Shown here: positions 1 through 4,935 of the stretch, piece after piece
How positions within the stretch are numbered: the first letter of the stretch is position 1
How the letters are laid out: every line of letters starts with the position of its first letter
From: an uncultured Spirochaetales bacterium
GTDB lineage: Bacteria > Spirochaetota > Spirochaetia > Sphaerochaetales > Sphaerochaetaceae
Assembly (NCBI GenBank): GCA_945947045.1
Contig: CAMEXG010000116.1
Location: forward strand, 1 to 6,752
Direction of reading: 5' to 3'
Length of the DNA: 6,752 nt
Made by a program: the position numbers and the translations under genes
Notes under the pieces: generated by a model
What the model saw: the letters and a program-made list of their open reading frames with translations, nothing else
Database searches by the model: none
What the model was told of the DNA's origin: nothing

Positions 1-89
1 TTGAACTCTATAGAGGCAACACACTCCTAGTGGGAATAAACTACGACTCCAAGACAAAAGAGCATAAGTGCGTGATAGAGAAAGCCTAA
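1..89 (+). CDS. C-terminal end of a probable AAA-ATPase-like / PD-(D/E)XK (DUF1703-type) protein, partial
   Basis: An open frame enters from the left edge (first whole codon at 3) and stops with TAA at 87-89, leaving 28 residues that include GNTLLVGINYDSKTKEHK and end in CVIEKA. This final beta-strand plus basic tail, of the type LLVGINYDxKTKxHxCxIEK, is what I recall as the usual C-terminus of proteins with an N-terminal AAA-ATPase-like domain and a C-terminal PD-(D/E)XK nuclease-superfamily domain (DUF1703). Such proteins are often multicopy in anaerobic gut bacteria, and their function is poorly known. The catalytic part lies outside the window, so neither activity nor integrity can be judged. 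It converges on the SPFH-RHH operon. The family call rests only on this short tail. Confidence 0.6.
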   Translation, partial: ELYRGNTLLVGINYDSKTKEHKCVIEKA

Positions 90-118
90 GAAGTATTTAA
101 CTATGATAAAAAAGTGAC

Positions 119-149
119 TGTCAATGTATGTGACATGACCCCCTTTTTC
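119..149 (+). terminator. Weak hairpin plus T-tract, possible terminator of the left-edge gene
   Basis: TGTCA (119-123) and TGACA (131-135) can form a 5-bp stem with a 7-nt loop. The sequence TGACCCCC and then five T residues (145-149) follow. The stem is short and separated from the T-run, so this is a weak candidate. Read on the minus strand, the same hairpin is followed by GTCAC and a T-run, so it could act in both directions. GTGAC occurs twice here (114-118 and 130-134), which could instead mark a small repeat. Confidence 0.25.
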
Positions 150-154
150 CTTTG

Positions 155-194
155 TTGAAATAAAAAGATGCAGGCGTTTAGTTACCTGCATCTT
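155..194 (-). terminator. Intrinsic terminator of the SPFH-RHH operon, overlapping the end of the RHH gene
   Basis: A perfect 10-bp inverted repeat (AAGATGCAGG at 165-174, CCTGCATCTT at 185-194) encloses a 10-nt loop. On the minus strand the hairpin is followed by TTTATTTC, giving a U-rich tail with the last stem pairs. The upstream arm lies inside the last sense codons of the RHH gene and the stop codon (178-180) lies in the loop, so translation to the stop would compete with hairpin folding. Confidence 0.8.
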
Positions 195-360
195 CTTCAT
201 TATTTTGGCCGAACTCTTTCTTCCTTCTTTTTCTGACACAGTCAGTAAGAAGGTATTCGATTTGTCCGTTAAGAGATCTAAAATCATCCTCCGCCCATCT
301 GGATAGTTCATCGAAGAGCTCTTTCGATATGCGGAGAGGTACTTGTTTCTTCTCAGCCAT
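178..360 (-). CDS. Arc-like ribbon-helix-helix DNA-binding protein, partner of the SPFH protein
   Basis: This 60-residue protein has a lysine-rich start, then a strand (QVPLRISKELFDEL, about residues 6-19), then helices containing WAEDDFRSLNGQIEYLL (about 22-38), then a basic and acidic tail. That is the Arc/MetJ-type ribbon-helix-helix fold, in which the strand of a dimer enters the DNA major groove and SxNGQIE begins the second helix. Its ATG shares one base with the TGA of the upstream SPFH gene (TGATG), and AGGA lies about 11 nt upstream inside that gene, which suggests translational coupling. Small Arc-like genes are known to me as regular companions of this SPFH type in several phyla. 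It may autoregulate the operon, perhaps through the inverted repeat at 1418-1436, but its target cannot be read from the sequence. Confidence 0.85.
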   Translation of the reverse strand: MAEKKQVPLRISKELFDELSRWAEDDFRSLNGQIEYLLTDCVRKRRKKEFGQNNEEDAGN

Positions 361-1400
361 CAGTATATTGATCCTGCATTAAGTATAGGGTTTGCTTCCT
401 TACTAGAGCATAGCACAACTAAGAGATTTGATACCATCTGTGCTTTTCTTTCTTCGTCAAGATCAACCACATTATCTTCCTTAAGCTTATCGAGAGCCAT
501 CTCCACCATTGAAACGGCACCTTCGACAATCTTCTTTCTGGCTGCGATTACTGCAATAGCCTGCTGCCTCTGAAGCATTGCCGCTGCAATCTCCGGAGCA
601 TATGCAATTTGGTTGAGTCTTACTTCGACAATCTCAATTCCAGCATCTTTTACCTTTACTTCCAACTCTTTTTTCATCTCTTCTGCGATAATGGTAGCTG
701 AACCTCTGAGAGTCTTCTCGTTGATGTCATCTTTCTCGTCATCGTCATCGTCGATGATATCATATGGATAGAGGCGGGCTACATTTCTGATAGTAGAGTC
801 CGTCTGATTTGAAAGGTACTCTTTGTAGTAGTCTACATTGAGGACTGCCTTTGTTGCGTTTACAACTTTCCAGATTACAATTGCACTTACTTCTACAGGG
901 TTGCCAAGCTTATCATTGACCTTCTGGTTTCCGTTTACAAAGGTGCAGACTTTTGTGCTGACCTTTCTTGCAGATGCAATGGCTGCTTCTGATGCCGACA
1001 CCTCAGCCTGGCTTTTCTTGTTGTTATAAGCCTGAAGCCTGGCATTCTTTGCTTCTGCAACTTTAGCCTGAGGATAGATTGCTGAAGAGAATGGATTAAC
1101 ATACCAGAATCCATTTTCATAAATGGTTCCATAGTATTTACCGAAGAGGGAAAGAACCAGTGCTTCGTTGGGGTTGACGATCTTCAAGCCTCCGAATGCA
1201 ACGCAGGAAGCGATACATACAATTATTCCACAAACAAGAGATGGTACTCCAAGAGTATAGTTGTCAAACTCATCCATGAGTACTCCACCCATGATCATTG
1301 CTGCAATGGAGACTAAGAGTACTGCGATAATTATTATGAGTGCTATTAATCCACTTGATGGTTTAAGGATTTTTTCTTCACTGTATTTTACTTCAGACAT
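360..1400 (-). CDS. SPFH/band-7 domain membrane protein
   Basis: This 346-residue protein has two N-terminal membrane segments (about residues 17-41 and 50-71), then the SPFH head starting at KIVNPNEALVLSLFGKYYG (73-91). It continues with VNDKLGNPVEVSAIVIWKVV (161-180) and the pre-coiled-coil helix (about 240-300), with QRQQAIAVIAARKKIVEGAV typical of the family. The C-terminus NLLVVLCSSKEANPILNAGSIY matches the subgroup paired with Arc-like proteins. SPFH proteins oligomerise on membranes as scaffolds for lipid domains and proteases; the role of this subgroup is unknown. An alanine- and lysine-rich stretch of about 40 residues (107-148) interrupts the head domain, and a DDDDDEKDD patch lies at 217-225. 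The start is supported by AAGGAG seven bases upstream and a promoter at 1422-1453. It is the first gene of a two-gene operon. Confidence 0.9.
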   Translation of the reverse strand: MSEVKYSEEKILKPSSGLIALIIIIAVLLVSIAAMIMGGVLMDEFDNYTLGVPSLVCGIIVCIASCVAFGGLKIVNPNEALVLSLFGKYYGTIYENGFWYVNPFSSAIYPQAKVAEAKNARLQAYNNKKSQAEVSASEAAIASARKVSTKVCTFVNGNQKVNDKLGNPVEVSAIVIWKVVNATKAVLNVDYYKEYLSNQTDSTIRNVARLYPYDIIDDDDDEKDDINEKTLRGSATIIAEEMKKELEVKVKDAGIEIVEVRLNQIAYAPEIAAAMLQRQQAIAVIAARKKIVEGAVSMVEMALDKLKEDNVVDLDEERKAQMVSNLLVVLCSSKEANPILNAGSIY

Positions 1401-1417
1401 AAGTTATCTCCTTTATG

Positions 1418-1453
1418 TGATATTATAATGATATCAAATTGAAATACTGTCAA
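1418..1453 (-). promoter_or_regulatory. Promoter of the SPFH-RHH operon with an inverted repeat over the -10
   Basis: On the minus strand a perfect -35 TTGACA lies at 1448-1453. A -10 is either CATTAT (1425-1430, 17-bp spacer) or a perfect TATAAT (1422-1427, 20-bp spacer, long). Either would start transcription near 1414-1418, leaving a leader of about 15 nt that holds the AAGGAG ribosome site at 1408-1413. An inverted repeat TGATAT-N7-ATATCA (1418-1436) covers the -10 and is a candidate operator. The exact -10 is undecided. Confidence 0.65.
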
Positions 1454-1498
1454 TAGAATGAAATTTTCACCTTTTCTCTTTCTATCCTTTTTTACTTT

Positions 1499-1507
1499 TG
1501 TTATATT
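1499..1507 (+). promoter_or_regulatory. Extended -10 promoter placing the transcript start at the NYN-LOTUS start codon
   Basis: TG-T-TATATT (1499-1507) fits an extended -10 element (TGnTATAAT with one mismatch). Counting seven bases from its end puts the expected transcription start at 1514, the A of the ATG. The -35 position (TTTCTA, 1479-1484) is weak, as often seen with extended -10 promoters. There is no Shine-Dalgarno sequence in the pyrimidine-rich stretch before the ATG. Confidence 0.5.
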
Positions 1508-1513
1508 TTTCCC

Positions 1514-2230
1514 ATGGAAGACTATAAGATTGTTCTTTTGATTGATGCTGACAACACACAGCTCTCAAAGTTGGGTGGAATTATCCAGGAACTCTCTACC
1601 TATGGACGTATTGTAGTAAAGCGTGCATATGGTAACTGGAAAAAGAATACACTGAAAAACTGGGAAGGCGAGTTGAAGAGACTCGCAATAAAAGCGGAGC
1701 AACAGTTTGATTATGTATCTGGAAAAAATGCTACAGATATGGCTCTTACTATCGATACGATGGATCTTTTGCATCGTGAATCATACAATGCTTTTGCCAT
1801 TGTAGCTTCTGACAGTGATTATACTCCATTGGCCATAAGACTCCATGAAGACGGAGTATTTGTAATAGGCGTAGGGGAAAGAAAGACTCCGGAGCCATTC
1901 AGAAATGCTTGTGATGAGTTTATCTTCTTGGAAAACCTGGATGAAGACAGTGATAGGTTTGAAGATTACCATGACCCTACTTATTATCGGGAAAGGGAAA
2001 ATGGAGGAATCGAAGAAGTCCACAGACTTCTCAGACGTGCAGGAGACAGATATGAGGATGAAGATGGCTTTACTCATATCTCTCAGGCCGGAGCATATAT
2101 TAAGCGTGTAAAGCCAGACTTTGATGTTAGGACTTATAATTACAAGAAGCTTTCGGATCTTATATCGGCTTTTCCAAAGAAATATGAGACTCGAAGAGAT
2201 AAATCATCATTTTATTACAGATGTAAATAG
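1514..2230 (+). CDS. NYN domain / OST-HTH (LOTUS) protein, putative RNA-binding nuclease
   Basis: This 238-residue protein has two domains. Residues 5-140 form a NYN (PIN-like) domain: KIVLLIDADN (D11, D13), YVSGKNATDMALTID (D75, D81) and IVASDSDYTPLAIRL (D100, D102) carry the acidic residues expected to bind the metal of an RNase. An acidic linker (141-160) leads to a C-terminal OST-HTH/LOTUS domain (about 165-236), seen in IEEVHRLLRRAG, FTHISQAGAYIKRVKPDFD and YNYKKLSDLISAFPKKYE. LOTUS domains bind RNA, notably G-rich or structured RNA, so cleavage or control of RNA is likely but the substrate is unknown. The start is fixed because the NYN fold begins at residue 5 and no other start fits. 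It has no Shine-Dalgarno and appears leaderless. The flavin reductase gene follows after eight bases. Confidence 0.88.
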   Translation: MEDYKIVLLIDADNTQLSKLGGIIQELSTYGRIVVKRAYGNWKKNTLKNWEGELKRLAIKAEQQFDYVSGKNATDMALTIDTMDLLHRESYNAFAIVASDSDYTPLAIRLHEDGVFVIGVGERKTPEPFRNACDEFIFLENLDEDSDRFEDYHDPTYYRERENGGIEEVHRLLRRAGDRYEDEDGFTHISQAGAYIKRVKPDFDVRTYNYKKLSDLISAFPKKYETRRDKSSFYYRCK

Positions 2231-2238
2231 GAGGAAAA

Positions 2239-2772
2239 ATGGAAAAGATCGGTATTGCTCAAGTTGAGATGAACCCTTTTACTTCAATTGGCCAAGACGA
2301 CTTTCTTCTTAGTGCAGGAGATGAAAACGGGTGGAACACTATGACTGCAGGCTGGGGTGGCCTAGGCTATATGTGGGGTAAACCATGCTGTTTTGTATTT
2401 GTAAGGGAGAGCAGGTACACACTTTCTTTCATGGATAATTTTGATTCTTTTTCTGTTTCATTTTTCCCGCCAGAAAAGAAAAGCATCCTTTCTTTCTGCG
2501 GCAGCCATAGCGGCAGGGATACAGATAAGGCAAAGGGTGCGGGACTTACCCCTATATTCTTGGATGACACTGTAGCCTTCGAAGAAGCAAATCTTACTTT
2601 TACACTAAAGAAACTAAGTAAGCACTTTATAGAAAAAGATGGATTTATAAGCCCGGATATTAAGGAACGCTGGTACAAGAATGACGATTACCACTATATG
2701 TTTATTGGTGAAATAAAGAATGTATATGTGGAAGACGCTGATATTACTCTAGTCGACAACGTATTGATCTAA
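2239..2772 (+). CDS. Flavin reductase-like (FMN-binding split-barrel) family protein
   Basis: This 177-residue protein matches the flavin reductase-like domain throughout. NTMTAGWGGLGYMWGKPCC (about residues 33-51) is the characteristic FMN-binding segment. It is followed by RESRYTLSFMDN, the GRDTDKAKGAGLTP loop (92-105), DDTVAFEEANL and DDYHYMFIGEI (149-159). Members bind FMN or FAD and use NAD(P)H, or act as flavoproteins of unknown substrate; this short cytoplasmic form cannot be assigned a specific reaction. AGGAGG (2229-2234) overlaps the stop of the NYN-LOTUS gene and precedes the ATG by four bases, so the two genes form an operon. A functional link between them is not obvious and may only reflect shared transcription. 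Confidence 0.88.
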   Translation: MEKIGIAQVEMNPFTSIGQDDFLLSAGDENGWNTMTAGWGGLGYMWGKPCCFVFVRESRYTLSFMDNFDSFSVSFFPPEKKSILSFCGSHSGRDTDKAKGAGLTPIFLDDTVAFEEANLTFTLKKLSKHFIEKDGFISPDIKERWYKNDDYHYMFIGEIKNVYVEDADITLVDNVLI

Positions 2773-2774
2773 TA

Positions 2775-2796
2775 AGAGGAAGCTACGGCTTCCTCT
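2775..2796. terminator. Hairpin between convergent genes, with a UACG tetraloop on the plus strand
   Basis: A perfect 9-bp inverted repeat (AGAGGAAGC at 2775-2783, GCTTCCTCT at 2788-2796) encloses TACG. In the plus-strand RNA this is C(UACG)G, an unusually stable UNCG-type loop. It sits in the 27-bp gap between the stop codons of the flavin reductase and acyltransferase genes. Neither side has a good U-run, so it may be a bidirectional terminator or mainly a 3'-end stabiliser. Confidence 0.6.
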
Positions 2797-2799
2797 CTA

Positions 2800-3606
2800 T
2801 TAACCTTCTTTCGACTCACTATTACTTTCTTTCTTCTCGTATATTATATAAGAGTAGGTGGAGTTTTCTTTTGCCCTCTTTTCCATGGCGTCATGGCACT
2901 GATTCCTTAGTCTCTCTTTTCTATCCTTCATAGGTAGGGATTCATCTGGATAGAATGGTCCGTCAATAAACGTAACGACTTTAGGATGCTTTCCTATGAT
3001 CTTCTTCTGATAACAGTTTGTCATTGTAAATACAGGAGTATTTGAGTAACAGGGATAACCGAAAGAGCTGGATTTAAAATTCCTTATTCCTGTGTAGTAT
3101 GGCCAGATATGGGCTTCAGGATAAATCGTTACATAACCTTTGTTTTTCTTTATCCTATGGTTCATGCATTCGATCATCTCTTTGTTTTCATTAAGATTCT
3201 GACCAAGAGGAATGGCACCCAACATCTCAACCACATTCTTAAGACCGGGGATACTTGTAGTATCGGGGCCTACAAGTATGTATCCTCTTTTACGCATCTT
3301 TACAATGTTAGGTACAAAAGCATCAAGAAGCATATTTGTATGGTTTGCATAAATATATGCCCCTGTCTTCTTTGCTTCTTTCAATACTTTTTTGTTTTTG
3401 AACCTCTGCCTATGGGCTACTTTTACAAAAACGTAAACAAGAGGCTGAGCAATAAACCTATAGACTACAAACGAACAAGTATTCCATATGATGTTTTTAT
3501 GGATATACACGAAGTTATCACCCAGTGGTTTTCTCTTTATTCCCAGCTCTGCAAAATCATCATTTGCCTCATCACTGTAATAAACTACTTTCTTTTCTTT
3601 TGCCAT
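2800..3606 (-). CDS. PlsC-like lysophospholipid / acylglycerol-phosphate acyltransferase family protein
   Basis: This 268-residue protein of the LPLAT/PlsC superfamily transfers acyl groups to glycerophospholipid-type acceptors at the inner membrane. The acyltransferase core starts at AYIYANHTNMLLDAF (83-97) with H89 and D95. These are five residues apart, unlike the classical HX4D, as in some divergent subgroups. Other blocks are PDTTSIPGLKNVVEMLGAIPLGQ (114-136, motif II region), the motif III equivalent YPEAHIWPYYTGIRNFKSSSF (162-182, replacing FPEGTRS) and IDGPFYPDESL (214-224). A hydrophobic stretch (about 41-62) is the likely membrane contact. AAAGGTG lies seven bases before the ATG. 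It is divergent from the AraC regulator. The acceptor is unknown; phosphatidic acid synthesis or lipid remodelling is the simplest inference. Confidence 0.85.
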   Translation of the reverse strand: MAKEKKVVYYSDEANDDFAELGIKRKPLGDNFVYIHKNIIWNTCSFVVYRFIAQPLVYVFVKVAHRQRFKNKKVLKEAKKTGAYIYANHTNMLLDAFVPNIVKMRKRGYILVGPDTTSIPGLKNVVEMLGAIPLGQNLNENKEMIECMNHRIKKNKGYVTIYPEAHIWPYYTGIRNFKSSSFGYPCYSNTPVFTMTNCYQKKIIGKHPKVVTFIDGPFYPDESLPMKDRKERLRNQCHDAMEKRAKENSTYSYIIYEKKESNSESKEG

Positions 3607-3827
3607 CTTGAAACACCTTTCAGCCGTAAGTATTTCTGTTTAAAGGGAATGTAATGAATTTTTTTATTTAAAGATAGCTTTATTTAGATATTGAAACCAA
3701 AAGTGAACACACATATTAAACATTGTACAAAAAATAATGTAGGAATCACATTTACCTCGTATTCTAGAAAATGAAAAAGAGCATTTTTCGTCAAGTGAAG
3801 TAATGAAAGAGAAACTATAGTGTAGCC
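3607..3827. promoter_or_regulatory. Divergent intergenic region between the acyltransferase and AraC-type genes
   Basis: This 221-bp, very AT-rich gap must hold promoters for both flanking genes, but I could not pick a convincing -35/-10 pair for either. Visible elements are an 8-bp palindrome TTGTACAA (3723-3730) inside the loop of a short inverted repeat ACATT...AATGT (3720-3740), and TATTCT (3760-3765) as a possible -10 without a -35. The acyltransferase ribosome site AAAGGTG (minus strand) is at 3614-3620. No small gene was found. Confidence 0.4.
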
Positions 3828-4703
3828 ATGAATAGATTTCAAGCGGAAGCAGTAGATAGGATGCAGGAATTTATGATTCAACATTACTTGGAAGATATCA
3901 CGGTAAGTGATGTCTTACGGGTCTCGAATTATTCTCCATTCCATGCACAGCGCCTTTTTACAGAGGCCACTGGATATGGAGTAGGTGAATACCTGAGAAA
4001 GATGAGGCTTACAAGGAGTGCTGAAAGACTAAAAGAGGGAGAGAGCGATGTAACAGACGAAGCTTTTGAATCCGGATATGAAAGCGTCGAAGGTTTCATC
4101 AGGGCCTTTAGAAACGAGTTCGGTACATCTGCCGGCGAGTATAAAAGAAGTCCTTCTCCAATCTGTTACTTTATACCTTACCGAATGAAATACAGAGACA
4201 GAGAATTAAAAGAGGTAAAGAAAATGGCTGAAACAAGAAACATTTATGTAACAAGAATCACAAAACCAAAGAGAAAAGTAATGATCAAAAGAGGTGTCAA
4301 AGGTGACAATTATTGGGATTACTCGATGGAGGTTGGCTGTGACGTATGGGGGATACTGAAGAGTATCGCATCAGAGCCTGTCTGTATGTGGCTTACTGAT
4401 AAGTACAGGACAAAGGGAAGTAGCGTCTATGTCCAAGGTGTTGAACTTCCTGTGGACTGGAATGGAAAAGTAATCGAAGGCTTTGAAGTCATCGAGATGG
4501 ATGAATGCGAATACCTGATGTTCCAGGGTGAAGCCTTTGAAGAAGAGTATTATGAAGAAGCCATCAAGGAAGTAGAGAGAGCCATGGATAAGTATGATCC
4601 ATCTCTTATCGGAGCGAAGTGGAGTGTCAGAGAACCCAGAATCCAGCTTGAGCCAAGAGGCGAGAGAGGATACATAGAGCTCAGAGCAATCGAGAAAGCA
4701 TAA
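3828..4703 (+). CDS. AraC-family regulator with C-terminal GyrI-like effector-binding domain (Rob-like architecture)
   Basis: This 291-residue protein has an N-terminal AraC/XylS DNA-binding domain (about residues 5-107). The first helix-turn-helix is ITVSDVLRVSNYSPFHAQRLF (24-44); the second covers VTDEAFESGYESVEGFIRAFRNEFGTSAGEYKR (75-107), including the family signature. The C-terminal half (about 138-290) is a GyrI-like domain, seen in YVQGVELP, EYLMFQGEAFEEEYYEEAIKEV and IQLEPRGERGYIELRAI. This order and length match Rob-type regulators, in which small amphipathic or cationic molecules bind the C-terminal pocket. The ligand here is unknown. ATG at 3828 is chosen because the AraC fold begins right after it. 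No good Shine-Dalgarno precedes it, and a later ATG at 3861 would cut the first helix. It may control the divergent acyltransferase or downstream ligase, which is inference. Confidence 0.88.
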   Translation: MNRFQAEAVDRMQEFMIQHYLEDITVSDVLRVSNYSPFHAQRLFTEATGYGVGEYLRKMRLTRSAERLKEGESDVTDEAFESGYESVEGFIRAFRNEFGTSAGEYKRSPSPICYFIPYRMKYRDRELKEVKKMAETRNIYVTRITKPKRKVMIKRGVKGDNYWDYSMEVGCDVWGILKSIASEPVCMWLTDKYRTKGSSVYVQGVELPVDWNGKVIEGFEVIEMDECEYLMFQGEAFEEEYYEEAIKEVERAMDKYDPSLIGAKWSVREPRIQLEPRGERGYIELRAIEKA

Positions 4704-4720
4704 TTACTCTTTTTAAAACG

Positions 4721-4761
4721 AGATGACCTTTTTCTCTAGGGGAATTGGTCATCTTTTTTTT
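4721..4761 (+). terminator. Strong intrinsic terminator after the AraC-type gene
   Basis: AGATGACC (4721-4728) pairs perfectly with GGTCATCT (4747-4754). An inner stem TTCTC/GGGAA (4732-4736 with 4740-4744) lies in the loop. Eight consecutive T residues (4754-4761) follow. It starts 18 bases after the stop codon, so the ligase gene downstream should need its own promoter. Confidence 0.9.
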
Positions 4762-4788
4762 GACAAAATACATCTTGTACGAAATAAA
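4760..4788 (+). promoter_or_regulatory. Candidate promoter upstream of the ligase gene
   Basis: A perfect TTGACA (4760-4765) overlaps the end of the terminator T-run. With a 17-bp spacer it faces AATAAA (4783-4788, four of six matches to TATAAT). Transcription would start near 4795, inside the left arm of the nested inverted repeat. A second TTGACA (4868-4873) lies nearer the gene but has no acceptable -10 at normal spacing, so which one is used is open. Confidence 0.35.
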
Positions 4789-4846
4789 CAACTTGCTATC
4801 AATTAGATAGATGTATCTATTTATCTAACAAAAATAGAAAGTTGTT
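4787..4846. repeat. 60-bp nested imperfect inverted repeat upstream of the ligase gene
   Basis: Three blocks on the left match, in order, the reverse complement of three blocks on the right. AACAACTT (4787-4794) pairs with AAGTTGTT (4839-4846), CTAT (4796-4799) with ATAG (4834-4837), and TTAGATA (4803-4809) with TATCTAA (4822-4828), giving 19 paired positions. A second palindrome, ATAGAT-GT-ATCTAT (4807-4820), lies at the centre as an alternative fold or operator. It could be a regulator-binding site, a leader RNA hairpin or a very small insertion with 13-bp terminal repeats. The rest of the 4704-4935 gap is AT-rich with no small gene visible. Confidence 0.7.
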
Positions 4847-4927
4847 ATAGTTATATATATAGATTCATTGACAATTTGTAATTCCTATATGGAAAATTTA
4901 AAAATAAAACGGCAATTGTTTGATTTT

Positions 4928-4932
4928 GGAGG
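4928..4932 (+). promoter_or_regulatory. Ribosome binding site with short spacing before the ligase start
   Basis: GGAGG (4928-4932) lies only three bases from the ATG at 4936, closer than usual. An in-frame TGA at 4921-4923 and no start codon in between exclude an upstream start. The next in-frame ATG is about 160 codons inside the conserved domain, so 4936 must be the start. Confidence 0.75.
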
Positions 4933-4935
4933 TGT

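Noticed and set aside
27..311. 94-codon minus-strand open frame
   Set aside because: It overlaps the RHH gene in another frame and lies antisense to the left-edge gene tail. It has no ribosome site and no recognisable domain.
343..573. Plus-strand frame antisense to the SPFH C-terminus
   Set aside because: It is a Ser/Thr/Leu-rich shadow. The conserved SPFH ending is on the minus strand.
1781..2077. Minus-strand frame antisense to the NYN-LOTUS gene
   Set aside because: It is a shadow of a well-supported gene whose catalytic acidic residues are all in the plus frame.
3109..3654. 181-codon plus-strand open frame antisense to the acyltransferase
   Set aside because: The opposite strand carries clear acyltransferase motifs with a good ribosome site. 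This frame is a Phe/Tyr/Ile-rich shadow without a family resemblance.
4850..4861. TATATATA run as a -10 for the ligase promoter
   Set aside because: No -35-like hexamer lies at the right distance, and such runs are expected by chance in this AT-rich gap.
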